A DNA stretch of 64,000 bases from an uncultured Desulfatiglans sp. (GCA_900498135.1 LR026961.1:1776005-1840004); one strand, 5' to 3'; counted from the first letter of the stretch, positions 1 to 8,654 are shown. The notes: generated by a model not told the origin, from the sequence alone. Numbers and translations are program-made.

Positions 1-741
1 CTCGCCCCCGCGGCGAGGGCCGCGATGAAAAATGGGGCCCGGGTGAATACAAAGAAGCCAAAGGTTTCAGGCTTTATCTCCTCGATGAGGATCGTATCGT
101 GCATATCGCCAGCTGGCACCAGGTTGGAAGTGCCGAGGAACTGACGGAGGCCCTTTCGGTGGCGGCCTCCCGGATCCCGCAGAAAAAGGTCCGTCCCTGC
201 CTGGTGGGCGACGGGGCGCCGTGGCTCTGGAGTGCCATGCAGCAGGCCTTCCCCGGCGCCCGCGAGGTCCTGGACTTCTATCACTGCTCTGAACATATCC
301 ATGCTCTGGCATCCGCGCAGTATCCCGACGACCCGCAGAGGGCCTTTCTCTGGGTGGAGAGCACGATGGCTCGCCTTTCACACAAGGGAGAGGTGGGCGC
401 AGTCATTGGCGGGATGAAACGCATGCAGCCCGCCAACGACGCCGCAAAAGAGTCCATACGCAAGACCATCCATTACCTCGAAACCAACAAGAATCGCTTC
501 AATTACCATGGGGCACGCCGCGGCGGCTACGCGATTGGCAGCGGCGGCATCGAATCCGCGAACAAGTTCATCTGCCATGTCCGGATCAAACGAAGCGGGG
601 CATGGTGGCTGGTCTCAAACTGCAACAACATGCTCAAGCTCCGGTGCGCGCTGGTCAATGGTACCTTCGAACACCTCTTCGACAATCATAAGACAAGGGA
701 AAAGGCTAAACGTCTTTCTAGAAACGCGTAATGCACCCATA
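1..741 (+). mobile_element. ISKra4-family insertion sequence, right part
   Basis: The left edge of the window lies inside an insertion sequence whose transposase runs off the window. The right end is not marked by an obvious direct repeat. Homology of the reverse-strand serine recombinase stops at about 735-745, next to the transposase stop codon at 729-731, so the element boundary is placed near 741. The left terminus and target duplication cannot be seen, so family assignment rests on the transposase. Confidence 0.6.
3..731 (+). CDS. ISKra4-type DDE transposase (5' end outside window)
   Basis: The reading frame is open from the first bases of the window, so the true start lies upstream; the GTG at 99 is internal. 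Family hallmarks are a GDGAPWLW segment and a LDFYHCSEH segment, each with a conserved acidic residue of the RNase H-like catalytic core, and a late GSGGIESANKF segment that supplies the catalytic glutamate. The C-terminal KRSGAWW...LKLRCA pattern is also typical of ISKra4 transposases. The protein would mobilise the element by DNA cleavage and strand transfer. Its 3' end overlaps the antisense read-through tail of the disrupted recombinase on the other strand. Whether the element is active cannot be judged without its left end. Confidence 0.85.
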   Translation, partial: RPRGEGRDEKWGPGEYKEAKGFRLYLLDEDRIVHIASWHQVGSAEELTEALSVAASRIPQKKVRPCLVGDGAPWLWSAMQQAFPGAREVLDFYHCSEHIHALASAQYPDDPQRAFLWVESTMARLSHKGEVGAVIGGMKRMQPANDAAKESIRKTIHYLETNKNRFNYHGARRGGYAIGSGGIESANKFICHVRIKRSGAWWLVSNCNNMLKLRCALVNGTFEHLFDNHKTREKAKRLSRNA

Positions 742-1853
742 TAATCCACCACTGCGTCTTCAATTTCATAAGCATTGAGCGACTTGGTCGGGCAGGACGC
801 CCATCCCCGCTGTTGGGCGGTCAGACAGACATAGTAACGGTAATGCTTGCCCTTGCGGGCGGTATAAGAATGCACCATTGCGGTTCCACAAGGCGCGCAG
901 TAAAGCAGCCCCCTCAGCAGCGCGCCGTATTTGTTTCGGATTTCCTTGCCGCCGGAGCGGCCATTGTGCCGAAGGGTATCCTGGACTTGCTGCCAGAGCT
1001 CCGGAGCCACGATCCCCTCATGCTCTCCGGGGTAGACGGTGCCCTTGTAATTGATGTTGCCCGTATAGATGATGTTGGTCAGCAGTCGAAAGAGACTGCT
1101 TTTGGTAAAAAGATTCCCCCCGCGTTCCTCTCCTTTTTGGGTGGTCCACTTTTTTACACCCCACTTGCGGCGCTCGAGCTCCTGGACGACAGGCATCAAA
1201 GCCTTGTGCTCCATGTAAAGATCATAGACAGCTCGCACCTGCCGGGCTTCTTCCTCGTTAACGACCAGCCGTCCTCCCTTGCGATCCAGGTCATAGCCGA
1301 GGACCGGCATGCCTCCGACCCACTTGCCCTTCTTCCGGGCCGCGGCCATTTTGTCCCTGGTGCGCTCCGAAATGATTTCCCGCTCGAACTGGGCGAAGGA
1401 CAGAAGGATGTTCAGGGTGAGCCGCCCCATGGAACTGGTGGTGTTGAACTGCTGCGTAACCGAAACGAAGCTCACGGCATGCTTGTCAAAAAGCTCCATG
1501 ATGCGGGCGAAGTCGAGAAGGGAGCGGCTCAGCCGGTCCACCTTGTAGACGACCACGCAATCGATGTCACCGGCCTCAATGTCGGCGAAGAGTCTTTTGA
1601 GGGCGGGCCGCTCCATATTGCCGCCGGTAAATCCGCCGTCGTCATACCGATCGGCGATGCACAGCCATCCCTCGTGCCGCTGGCTCGCGATATATGCCTC
1701 CGCGGATTCCCGCTGGGCGTCGAGGCTGTTGAATTCCTGGTCGAGACCCTCGTCGGTGGATTTCCGGGTATAGATGGCGCAGCGCACGGTCGCTCGCCGG
1801 TTCTCCATAGACTGGTGGGTGGGGGTACTGTTTCTTTCGTATTGCCTGCTCAT
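615..1853 (-). CDS. Large serine recombinase, C-terminus replaced by IS read-through
   Basis: This is a site-specific recombinase of the resolvase/invertase superfamily. The N-terminal catalytic domain has AIYTRKSTDE with the nucleophilic serine, the YDDGGFTGGNMERP loop and VVYKVDRLSRS. A recombinase domain follows, then a zinc-ribbon-like segment (CAPCGTAMVHS...CLTAQQRGWASC). The start chosen is the ATG at 1853, which overlaps the TGA of the DUF2924 gene by four bases. Upstream in-frame codons run through that gene and are not used. The last 40 or so residues are encoded by the antisense of the transposase gene, so the native coiled-coil C-terminus is lost. The protein is probably inactive or altered. 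The type is common on integrative elements and prophages. Confidence 0.85.
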   Translation of the reverse strand: MSRQYERNSTPTHQSMENRRATVRCAIYTRKSTDEGLDQEFNSLDAQRESAEAYIASQRHEGWLCIADRYDDGGFTGGNMERPALKRLFADIEAGDIDCVVVYKVDRLSRSLLDFARIMELFDKHAVSFVSVTQQFNTTSSMGRLTLNILLSFAQFEREIISERTRDKMAAARKKGKWVGGMPVLGYDLDRKGGRLVVNEEEARQVRAVYDLYMEHKALMPVVQELERRKWGVKKWTTQKGEERGGNLFTKSSLFRLLTNIIYTGNINYKGTVYPGEHEGIVAPELWQQVQDTLRHNGRSGGKEIRNKYGALLRGLLYCAPCGTAMVHSYTARKGKHYRYYVCLTAQQRGWASCPTKSLNAYEIEDAVVDYMGALRVSRKTFSLFPCLMIVEEVFEGTIDQRAPELEHVVAV

Positions 1854-2389
1854 TCGTTCCTCCCGTCCGGCTCGTTGTCTTGATCTTGCGGTCCCTTGGG
1901 CTCCACCAGTCCGAAAAAGAGGAAGCCATTCCACTTGCTCCCGGTGGCCTCCTGGGCGACAGCGGACAGGGATTTGAACCACCGGCCGTCATATTCGAAG
2001 CCCTTGTCCAGCACCTTTGCCACAATGTCCCGGCCCCGGAACTCCCTGACGAGCAATGTTCCCGGAAGCGGCAGCCTGGAATCTCGTTGCGGTTGCAGCC
2101 TCCCGCTCACCGACCGTTCCCTGACTTCCATCAATCCCGGTTTAATAGGGTCCCGCAGCATGCGGATTCTAAGGTCCGCGTCATTGGCGATCTCCTCGGC
2201 CCTCCGTCTGGCCCGTTCGGACAGGCTGCCTTCGGCCAGGGCCTGCAACCGCCAGGCGATACGCTTACGAAGAAAATCCTTGTGGTGGGATCTCGTCTCC
2301 TCTCCGAAGACATCGATATACCTTTCCCGGAGTTCCCCGACAGTCATTCGGGAAAGGGCTTGCACCTGCTGATACGTTGTTTCATTCAT
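1850..2389 (-). CDS. DUF2924 family protein
   Basis: This 179-residue basic protein has the DUF2924 pattern: an N-terminal helical region with LRERYIDVFGEETRSHHKDFLRKRIAWRLQ, and a C-terminal segment with GTLLVREFRGRD..VKVLDKGFEYDGRWFKSLSAVAQEATGSKWNG. The second part resembles a small DNA-binding fold in which a conserved Arg-Glu-Tyr/Phe patch precedes a GxxxNG-like turn. The start at 2389 has a clear GGAGG site and is preferred over the longer frame beginning at 2467. It overlaps the recombinase start by four bases, so the two are translationally coupled. DUF2924 genes commonly precede serine recombinases on mobile elements, and a role in recombination control is inferred. No biochemical function is established to my knowledge. 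Confidence 0.8.
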   Translation of the reverse strand: MNETTYQQVQALSRMTVGELRERYIDVFGEETRSHHKDFLRKRIAWRLQALAEGSLSERARRRAEEIANDADLRIRMLRDPIKPGLMEVRERSVSGRLQPQRDSRLPLPGTLLVREFRGRDIVAKVLDKGFEYDGRWFKSLSAVAQEATGSKWNGFLFFGLVEPKGPQDQDNEPDGRNE

Positions 2390-2454
2390 GGCAACCTCCA
2401 AAGGTTTAATGGTCAGTATCCGAAAAAACTCGGCGGTTCGGTCGTCTCTCGGCG

Positions 2455-2676
2455 TTAACCGCTGCATGAATGAAGGCTTCTATCGGCGGAACAATCAAGT
2501 AGGTTCTCTGTAAACGCCTCGGATTCTTTGGTTTGCACCACATTGCCGGCCATATCCGGGCTGGATGTTGGCAGCCGACGCCCCCGTCGGTAGCGAAGGT
2601 AGCCTTCTTCCAGGATCGAGGCGATCTCTGAAATCGTTTCTTCGAGATCGCGTTTTGCGGATTCTCTGAATTCCAT
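2455..2676 (-). CDS. Small hypothetical protein of the recombinase element
   Basis: This 73-residue frame starts at an ATG preceded by AAGGAGG at ideal spacing, and lies 65 bases upstream of the DUF2924 gene on the same strand. The sequence is charged, with an N-terminal helix rich in Glu, Arg and Lys (FRESAKRDLEETISEIASIL) and a region with YLRYRRGRR. It contains no recognised motif. Position and ribosome-binding site suggest it is the first gene of a three-gene mobile-element operon. A regulatory role is a guess from position only. Confidence 0.55.
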   Translation of the reverse strand: MEFRESAKRDLEETISEIASILEEGYLRYRRGRRLPTSSPDMAGNVVQTKESEAFTENLLDCSADRSLHSCSG

Positions 2677-3100
2677 CGTGTCCTCCTTGCGGCGACCGCC
2701 GGGTCATTGTGGATGCCGCGGGGAGGGATGGGTCAGCCGCGAGGTTTCGACCGCGGAGTCCATTGGTCCGCCCCGAAGGGCAGGTCCGCCGGCACCCACA
2801 ACGGTCTCCGTTCTCACGGCCGATTCCGCTGTCTGGTGTTTCTCTTCCGCCGGGCATATTCACCCGGCTTCGGTCGATACCTACCGGAGGACCCCTCGGG
2901 GTGTCGGGCCGAGTTGACCAGGCGGGCGTTAACAGCGTCCGAAAAAGGAACGGAGAATCGGAGAATCCGAGGGGCACATCGGAGAACGGCGGGCGCGAAC
3001 GTCAACGTCCTTGGTTGAAACTCGAAAGCTGTGAGGGGAACGGAGAATTGGAGAGAATGTTCTGGCTGGCGTAAGTCGGCGTGGACACGCCTGAAACGAC
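2677..3100. other. Gene-free flank between the recombinase genes and tRNA-Asn
   Basis: About 420 bases with no convincing gene. Frames of up to 160 residues occur in several registers, but they overlap each other and lack ribosome sites and recognisable sequence. Short imperfect repeats built on CGGAGAA recur at 2950-2995 and 3040-3060. The stretch probably holds the operon promoter and possibly an attachment-site remnant, but no direct repeat of the tRNA 3' end is visible here. Confidence 0.4.
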
Positions 3101-3131
3101 AAAACCCCGAGGGAATGATCCCACGGGGTTT
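3101..3131 (-). terminator. Rho-independent terminator after tRNA-Asn
   Basis: An eight-base-pair stem (AACCCCG at 3103-3109 pairing with CGGGGTT at 3124-3130, plus one further A-T pair) is followed on the reverse strand by TTTT. It lies 40 bases past the 3' end of tRNA-Asn and would end that transcript. Confidence 0.65.
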
Positions 3132-3171
3132 CGTGCTAACAAATGACCGTCGAAATCGACGGATTGAATTT

Positions 3172-3247
3172 TGGCTCCCCGGGACAGACTCGAACTGCCG
3201 ACCAAGTGGTTAACAGCCACCCGCTCTACCGACTGAGCTACCGGGGA
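3172..3247 (-). tRNA. tRNA-Asn (GTT), CCA encoded
   Basis: Read on the reverse strand, the 76-base sequence folds into a full cloverleaf. The acceptor stem is TCCCCGG with CCGGGGA, the D arm is GCTC...GAGC, the anticodon loop is CTGTTAA giving anticodon GTT, and the T arm is GGCAG-TTCGAGT-CTGTC with one G-T pair. The discriminator is G and CCA is encoded. The 3' end faces the recombinase-containing element, the arrangement expected if the tRNA once served as an integration site. Confidence 0.97.
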
Positions 3248-3268
3248 ATGGCGTGATTCGAAGCAATT

Positions 3269-3297
3269 TTTTTAGCAGGATTTGTGCGGGAGGTCAA
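3269..3297 (-). promoter_or_regulatory. Sigma-70-type promoter of tRNA-Asn
   Basis: On the reverse strand TTGACC is followed after 17 bases by TAAAAA, ending about 20 bases before the tRNA 5' end. The spacing fits a housekeeping promoter. Confidence 0.6.
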
Positions 3298-3336
3298 CAA
3301 AAAATTTGGGCCGCGAGCGGCGGGCGGGCAATCCGC

Positions 3337-3365
3337 TTGACAGGTGCGGGCAGAGTCTCTATGTA
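3337..3365 (+). promoter_or_regulatory. Promoter upstream of selB
   Basis: TTGACA and TATGTA are separated by 17 bases. The expected transcription start near 3372 leaves a leader of about 40 bases before the selB ATG. The -35 element is perfect and the -10 is weak. Confidence 0.5.
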
Positions 3366-3410
3366 TCAGGTAGCTTTCACGTCTAAACCCTCAAGGTGAG
3401 AAACACCCTC

Positions 3411-5315
3411 ATGAAGCAGATCGTTCTCGGCACCGCCGGCCACATCGACCACGGAAAGACCTCCCTCATCAAGGCCCTTTCGGGCATCGACACGGACCGT
3501 CTCAAGGAGGAGAAGGAGCGGGGCATCACCATCGAACTCGGGTTCGCCCACCTGGAGCTGCCGGGCGGGAGGCTCATCGGGATCGTGGATGTCCCCGGAC
3601 ATGAGAAATTCGTCAAGAACATGGTCGCGGGGGCTACGGGGATCGACCTGGTGGCGCTCGTCATCGCGGCGGACGAGGGGGTGATGCCCCAGACGCGTGA
3701 GCATCTCGAGATCTGCGAGCTCCTGAAGATCCGGCACGGGGTCGTCGTCCTGACCAAGATCGACATGGTGGACGAGGAGTGGCTGGAACTCGTGCGGGAG
3801 GATGTGCGGGAGTATCTATCGGAGACGTTCCTGGCCGATGCGCCGATCGTCGAGGTGTCCTCCCACACCGGGGAGGGGCTGGACAGGCTTTTGAAGGTGC
3901 TGGAGGAGCAGGTTTTGAAGATCCCCGAGCGGGAAATGGGGCACCTCTTCAGGCTCCCGATCGACCGGGTCTTCAGCATGAAGGGGTTCGGGACGGTCAT
4001 CACGGGGACCACCATCTCCGGGAGCATCCGGCTCGGGGACGAGGTCACGATCTATCCCCAGGGGATCGATTCGAAGATCAGGGGGATACAGGTCCACAAC
4101 AAGGAAGTGGAGGAGGTGCGGGCCGGGCTCCGCACGGCGGTGAACCTGCAGGGGGTCGAGAAGGCCTCGATCGAGCGCGGCAACGTGCTCGCGACGCGCA
4201 ACGGCCTCAGGCCGACCTTCATGGTCGACGTCGAGCTGAACCTGCTCTCGAGCGCCTCCCGAAAGCTCAAGAACCGCGCCAAGGCCCGCTTTCACACCGG
4301 GACCTCCGAAATCATCTCGACGGTGGTCCTGCTCGACCGGGATCTGCTCGAACCCGGGTCGAGCTGCTACGCCCAAATCCGGCTCGACGCCCCCACGGCG
4401 GTCCTCAAAGGCGACCACTACGTCCTGCGCAGCTACTCGCCGGTCCGTACCATCGGCGGCGGAGAGATCCTCAACGCCCTGCCCGGGAAGAAAAAGCGCT
4501 TTTCCGAGGCCCCGCTGGCGGAGCTCAAGAAGCTGCACACCGGCGACCTGAGCGAGGTGGCGGAGGTCTTCGTCCGGCTGGGGCGCTTCAAGGGCGTGGA
4601 AGAGGGCGAGCTGCCGTTTCTGGCCAACACGGGCAGGAAGAGGATCGACGAGTGCCTGAAGGCCCTCAAGGCGCAGAAGCGGGTCGTCCAGTATGACCGG
4701 GAGCGCGGGCTGCTCATCCATGCCGACTTCTACCAGCGGGCCAGAGAGGAACTGCTGCAGACCCTCGAGCGCTACCATCGGGACTTTCCTCTGAAGACCG
4801 GCCTCATGAAGGAGGAGCTGCGCTCCCGCACAGTCGGGTCCGAGCAGCCGCGGCTCTTCCAGTTTCTGATGGCGCAGCTGACGGCCGAGGGGCGGGTGGT
4901 CCAGGAAAAGGAGGTCGTCCGGCTGGCCGAGCATCGGGTCGCTCTGGCCGAGGACCAGGAAAAGGTGCGCCGGGACCTCGAGGAGCTGTACCTGAAGGGC
5001 GGCCTGCAGCCCCCCTACTTCAAGGAGCTGAAGGAGCAGTTCCCCGGCAAGACAGCCGAGGAGGTGCTCAACGTCATGATCCAGGAAGGGCTGCTCGTCA
5101 AGGTGAAGGAAGACCTCTTCTTCCACCGCAAGGTCATGGAGGACCTGGAGGCGCGCCTGATCGAATTCCTCAGGGAGCACGGCGAGATTACCACCCCGCA
5201 GTTCAAGGACATGACGGACGCCTCCCGCAAATACACGATCCCGCTGATCGAATATTTCGACCGCACGCAGGTGACCGTCAGGGTCGGGGACAGCCGGGTG
5301 CTGAGAAAGAGATGA
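3411..5315 (+). CDS. selB: Selenocysteine-specific elongation factor SelB
   Basis: This GTPase delivers selenocysteyl-tRNA to UGA codons followed by a SECIS hairpin. With the ATG at 3411 it is 634 residues, the normal length. The GTP motifs are GHIDHGKT (10-17), RGITIELGF switch I, DVPGH (60-64) and TKID (115-118). Elongation-factor domains 2 and 3 follow, then a C-terminal array of winged helices (about 380-634) that in the family binds the SECIS RNA. An alternative GTG at 3396 would add five residues, but AAGGTGA sits better for 3411. Its last four bases overlap the start of yqeC, so the two are coupled. The organism therefore makes selenoproteins, although selA, selC and selD are not in the window. 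Confidence 0.97.
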   Translation: MKQIVLGTAGHIDHGKTSLIKALSGIDTDRLKEEKERGITIELGFAHLELPGGRLIGIVDVPGHEKFVKNMVAGATGIDLVALVIAADEGVMPQTREHLEICELLKIRHGVVVLTKIDMVDEEWLELVREDVREYLSETFLADAPIVEVSSHTGEGLDRLLKVLEEQVLKIPEREMGHLFRLPIDRVFSMKGFGTVITGTTISGSIRLGDEVTIYPQGIDSKIRGIQVHNKEVEEVRAGLRTAVNLQGVEKASIERGNVLATRNGLRPTFMVDVELNLLSSASRKLKNRAKARFHTGTSEIISTVVLLDRDLLEPGSSCYAQIRLDAPTAVLKGDHYVLRSYSPVRTIGGGEILNALPGKKKRFSEAPLAELKKLHTGDLSEVAEVFVRLGRFKGVEEGELPFLANTGRKRIDECLKALKAQKRVVQYDRERGLLIHADFYQRAREELLQTLERYHRDFPLKTGLMKEELRSRTVGSEQPRLFQFLMAQLTAEGRVVQEKEVVRLAEHRVALAEDQEKVRRDLEELYLKGGLQPPYFKELKEQFPGKTAEEVLNVMIQEGLLVKVKEDLFFHRKVMEDLEARLIEFLREHGEITTPQFKDMTDASRKYTIPLIEYFDRTQVTVRVGDSRVLRKR

Positions 5316-6139
5316 GCGGGCGGAACGGGATGGAAGGCGCGGCGGCGGGCAGTCTCCGGGAGGCCCTGGGTTTGAGGGAAAAGGAGCTCGTGGCCGTTGT
5401 GGGGGGCGGGGGCAAGACCAGCCTCATGCTGGCCCTTGCCGGGGAACTGCAGGCGTCGGGCGGCCGGGTGGTGGTCAGTACCACCACCAAGGTCTGGCAG
5501 AAGGAGGCCCGGCTGCTTCCGGAATCGGTGACGGCGGGGGGCGAGGGCTGGGAGTCCGCCCTCGTGCAGGGCCTCGAACGGCACGGGGCCGTTTTCCTGG
5601 GCAAAGGGCTTCTCCCTTCGGGGAAGGTGGACGGGATCGCCCCCGAGGAGGCGGACGCCCTTATCCGGCGCCCGGAGGTGGATTATCTGATCGTCGAGGC
5701 GGACGGCGCGGCCGGCCGGCCGCTCAAGGCCCCGGCGGACCACGAGCCGGTGATCCCCGGCAGGGCTTCGCTCGTCGTGGCGGTGATGGGGCTCGAGGCC
5801 CTCGGGAAGCCGTTCAGCGACGAATGGGTCTTCCGGGCCGAACGGTTCGCCGCCTTGACCGGCATGCAGGCGTCGGAGATCATCACGGCGCCACGGCTCG
5901 CGCGGGTGTTTCTGGCCGGGGCCGGCCTATTCAAGGGCAGCCCGCCGGGGGCGAGACGGGTCGTGTTCCTGAACAAGCTCGATCTCCTCGGTTCGGAGGC
6001 GGAGGCGCTTGCGCTTTGCCGCGCGATCCTGGAAGGGTCGGGCGGGGGGATCGAGCGGGTGGTCGTGGGCGCCGTCAGACAGAAAACATTCAACGTCTTT
6101 ATCGGGAAGAAGGATGATCAACATCTACGGCAAGGTTAG
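5312..6139 (+). CDS. yqeC: YqeC-like selenium-dependent molybdenum hydroxylase accessory protein
   Basis: This 275-residue P-loop protein has VGGGGKTSLM (about 30-39), an STTTKVW segment, a YLIVEADGAAGRPLKAP block and an FLNKLD motif near the end, all typical of the YqeC family. These proteins are linked genetically to selenium-dependent molybdenum hydroxylases and probably act in cofactor selenation or insertion; the exact reaction is not settled. The start overlaps the selB stop (ATGA), and its 3' end overlaps the xdhC-like start by 26 bases. The tight coupling with selB fits a selenium-dependent cofactor pathway. No molybdenum hydroxylase structural gene lies nearby in the window. Confidence 0.88.
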   Translation: MSGRNGMEGAAAGSLREALGLREKELVAVVGGGGKTSLMLALAGELQASGGRVVVSTTTKVWQKEARLLPESVTAGGEGWESALVQGLERHGAVFLGKGLLPSGKVDGIAPEEADALIRRPEVDYLIVEADGAAGRPLKAPADHEPVIPGRASLVVAVMGLEALGKPFSDEWVFRAERFAALTGMQASEIITAPRLARVFLAGAGLFKGSPPGARRVVFLNKLDLLGSEAEALALCRAILEGSGGGIERVVVGAVRQKTFNVFIGKKDDQHLRQG

Positions 6140-7244
6140 GGAACTCGCCCGCGAGGGGCGTTCGGCGGTCATGGGCACCATCATCCGACAGGCCGGGCCG
6201 GCCCCCCGGGGGCTGGGCGCCAAGTTCCTGGTCATGGAGGACGGCTCCATCTTCGGGACCATCGGCGGCGGCGCGCTCGAAGGGCAGGCGATGGCCGAGG
6301 CGCCGAAGGTCCTCGCAGGCGGACGGCCCGAAACCCTCGAGTTCGACCTGACGGGGGTGGACGTCGCGGAGACGGACATGCTCTGCGGGGGCGAGGTGGC
6401 GGTTTTTCTGGAGCCGGTTTCCCCGCGCGACGATGCCCATGCGGCGCTTGCCGGCCGGGTCGTCAAGGCCCTCCAGCGGGGCGGGAGCGGCGGGCTGCTG
6501 GTAACCGTCCTCAACCCGGAAAGATGGGCGGCGGACCAGGCCCCCAAGTTTTTCATGGCGGGGGACGGGACCCGGACAGGCTACGAGGCCGAAGACCGCG
6601 CCCTCGGGGCGGCGCTGGAGCCCCGGCTGGGGGCGATCCTCGCGAAGCCTCAGCCGGTGCTTCTCACGGCGGCCGATGATTCGGGGGCGCTGTTGGACCT
6701 TTTCGTGGAGCCGGTCGTAGGCCGCACCGTCCTCTATGTCTTCGGCGGGGGGCACGTCTCGCAGCAGATCGTGCCGTTCGCCGCACGGGTGGATTTTCCG
6801 GTGGTGGTCATCGACGACCGGGAGGAGTTCGCCAACCCGCGGGTCTTCCCGGATGCCCAGGAGACCCTGGCGATGGAGTTCCCGGGCCTGATGGAGAGGC
6901 TCCCCATCGACGAGGCCGCCTACCTGGTGATCGTCACGCGCGGGCACATGCACGACAAGACCGTCCTGGAGCAGGCCCTCCGGACCAATGCCCGCTACAT
7001 CGGGATGATCGGCAGCCGGCGCAAGCGCGACATCATCTACCGGAAGCTCCTGGAAGAGGGCTTCACGGAAGAGGACCTGGCGCGCGTGCACGCGCCGATC
7101 GGGTTGGACATCGGGGCCGAGACCCCGGCCGAGATCGCGGTCAGCATCGTGGCCGAACTGATCGTGGCCCGCGCGGGGGGGTCGTCGAAGACGGGCGGCG
7201 GGATCGCCGTCGAAGGAGGGGTGAAGGGTGGAAGAACATCGTGA
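6114..7244 (+). CDS. XdhC family molybdenum hydroxylase maturation protein
   Basis: This 376-residue protein starts at the ATG at 6114, preceded by GGGAAGAAGG; an earlier in-frame start would intrude far into yqeC. The N-terminal XdhC/CoxI domain includes GSIFGTIGGGALEG and DMLCGGEV, the latter with the family cysteine. The C-terminal Rossmann domain has VFGGGHVSQQI and VIDDREEFANP, and then GMIGSRRK. XdhC proteins bind molybdenum cofactor, promote its sulfuration (or, in selenium-linked systems, possibly selenation) and pass it to the apoenzyme in the cytoplasm. Context between yqeC and a LUD-domain gene supports a selenium-dependent molybdenum hydroxylase system. The stop overlaps the next gene start by 17 bases. 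Confidence 0.9.
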   Translation: MINIYGKVRELAREGRSAVMGTIIRQAGPAPRGLGAKFLVMEDGSIFGTIGGGALEGQAMAEAPKVLAGGRPETLEFDLTGVDVAETDMLCGGEVAVFLEPVSPRDDAHAALAGRVVKALQRGGSGGLLVTVLNPERWAADQAPKFFMAGDGTRTGYEAEDRALGAALEPRLGAILAKPQPVLLTAADDSGALLDLFVEPVVGRTVLYVFGGGHVSQQIVPFAARVDFPVVVIDDREEFANPRVFPDAQETLAMEFPGLMERLPIDEAAYLVIVTRGHMHDKTVLEQALRTNARYIGMIGSRRKRDIIYRKLLEEGFTEEDLARVHAPIGLDIGAETPAEIAVSIVAELIVARAGGSSKTGGGIAVEGGVKGGRTS

Positions 7245-7869
7245 CTGGTTGATGGAGCGCTGGGCCGAAAAGGCGGTCGCCAGCCTGAAAAAACACGACT
7301 TCGACGCCGTGTTCGTCCAGACCGCGGCCGAGGCGCGGGAGCTGATCCTCGCGATGGTCGAACCCTATGACAGCTTCGGCTTCGGGGGCTCCGATACGGT
7401 CCGGGCCCTGGGGCTTGTCGAGGCGCTGCGGGAAAAGGGGAAGGCGGTCTATGACCACTGGCAGGCGGGGCTTTCGAAGGAGGCCGATCTGGAGATCCGC
7501 CTGCAGCAAGGCCGTTCGGACTGTTTCCTCTGCAGCGCCAACGCCGTTTCCCTGACCGGGGAGGTCGTGAACGTGGACGGGATCGGCAACCGGACCGCCG
7601 CCATGTCGTTCGGGCCGCGCAAGGTCATCGTGGCAGCTGGCGTCAACAAGCTGACGCCCGATCTGCCCTCCGCCCTCCGGCGCGTGAAGGAGGTGGCCGC
7701 CCCCATGCGCGCCCGAAGCCTCGGCATGAAAACGCCCTGTGCGGAGACCGGCATCTGCTCGGACTGCAGCGCCCCGCAGCGGATCTGCCGGATTACGACG
7801 ATCCTCGAGCGGCGCCCGCTCCTGACCGAAATGACCATCATCCTGATCGGCCGATCCATGGGGTTCTGA
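7228..7869 (+). CDS. LUD domain (lactate utilisation, DUF162) protein
   Basis: This 213-residue protein starts at a GTG with GAAGGAGGGG upstream. It carries the LUD pattern: a YDSFGFGGSDTVRALG loop, NAVSLTGEVVNVDGIGNR, and the C-terminal cysteine signature CAETGICSDCSAPQRIC. Family members include LutC-like and YkgG-like proteins, most without known activity. The cysteines suggest metal or iron-sulfur binding. It overlaps the xdhC-like gene and is followed without gap by the next small gene, so it belongs to the same transcript. Its role in the selenium/molybdenum operon is unknown. Confidence 0.85.
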   Translation: MEEHRDWLMERWAEKAVASLKKHDFDAVFVQTAAEARELILAMVEPYDSFGFGGSDTVRALGLVEALREKGKAVYDHWQAGLSKEADLEIRLQQGRSDCFLCSANAVSLTGEVVNVDGIGNRTAAMSFGPRKVIVAAGVNKLTPDLPSALRRVKEVAAPMRARSLGMKTPCAETGICSDCSAPQRICRITTILERRPLLTEMTIILIGRSMGF

Positions 7870-8157
7870 ATGGAAAAAAACCGCCACCGATTTTCGGAAA
7901 GCTACGACGGGCTCCTGGGCTTCGGCTTCGACCGGGACGTGGACGCCTCGACCCTGACCTATTTCCTGCAGCGCTTCGCCCAGGACGATCTGATGGCGCT
8001 CATCCGCCGCCGCATATCTCAGGAGGACATCCACGCCCTCGCGGACCTCGTCATGCAGATTATGAAGAAATACCTGAGCGAGCCCGAGTACCACCGCTAT
8101 TTTCTGCGGGACGAGGAGGAGCCCCCCGCCGATTCCTCCCCGAAGACCTCGCGGTAG
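7870..8157 (+). CDS. Hypothetical 95-residue protein, last gene of the selB operon
   Basis: The ATG directly follows the TGA of the LUD gene, so translation is probably coupled. The sequence is soluble and charged, with [41 protein letters not shown] predicted as helical. It has no cysteines and no motif that I recognise. The last 61 bases overlap the 3' end of the convergent macro-domain gene, an unusually long convergent overlap. The gene looks real because of its exact junction and in-operon position, but function cannot be assigned. Confidence 0.6.
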   Translation: MEKNRHRFSESYDGLLGFGFDRDVDASTLTYFLQRFAQDDLMALIRRRISQEDIHALADLVMQIMKKYLSEPEYHRYFLRDEEEPPADSSPKTSR

Positions 8158-8654
8158 ACCGCCTGATAGGTCTCGAGGGCCTCCCTCCCAAAGCAGACGA
8201 ACACCACCTCTTCGATCCGGCCGTCAGCGGCGAGGGCTTCCCTCGCCTCGCGGAGCGCGATGCGGGTGGCGCGTTCGAGCGGAAACCCGTATGCCCCGGT
8301 GCTGATGGAGGGAAAGGCGATCGAGCGGGCGCCCAGCTCCCGGGCCACCTTGAAGCTGTTCCGGTAGCAGGAGGCCAGCAGGGCGTCCTCGTTCCGGGTG
8401 CCCCCCCTCCAGATCGGGCCGACTGTGTGAATGACCCATTTGGCCGGGAGCTTATAGCCCTTGGTGGCCTTGGCTTCCCCGGTGGGACACCCGCCGAGCT
8501 GCCTGCATTCCTGAAGCAGCTCCGGGCCTGCCGCCCGATGAATGGCGCCGTCCACGCCGCCCCCGCCGAGGAGGGAGGTGTTGGCGGCATTGACGATCGC
8601 GTCGACCGCCTGCCTGGTGATGTCCCCTTCCACGATACGTATCTTCTTCTCCAT
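8097..8654 (-). CDS. Macro domain protein, probable O-acetyl-ADP-ribose deacetylase
   Basis: This 185-residue protein is a single macro domain of the YmdB/MacroD type. Visible signatures are [27 protein letters not shown] for ADP-ribose binding, HTVGPIW, and the phosphate-binding loop [12 protein letters not shown]. Members hydrolyse O-acetyl-ADP-ribose or remove mono-ADP-ribose from proteins. The last residues ([11 protein letters not shown]) are low complexity and overlap the convergent gene ending at 8157. It is downstream of a lipase gene on the same strand with a 42-base gap and may be co-transcribed. Confidence 0.9.
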   Translation of the reverse strand: MEKKIRIVEGDITRQAVDAIVNAANTSLLGGGGVDGAIHRAAGPELLQECRQLGGCPTGEAKATKGYKLPAKWVIHTVGPIWRGGTRNEDALLASCYRNSFKVARELGARSIAFPSISTGAYGFPLERATRIALREAREALAADGRIEEVVFVCFGREALETYQAVYREVFGEESAGGSSSSRRK

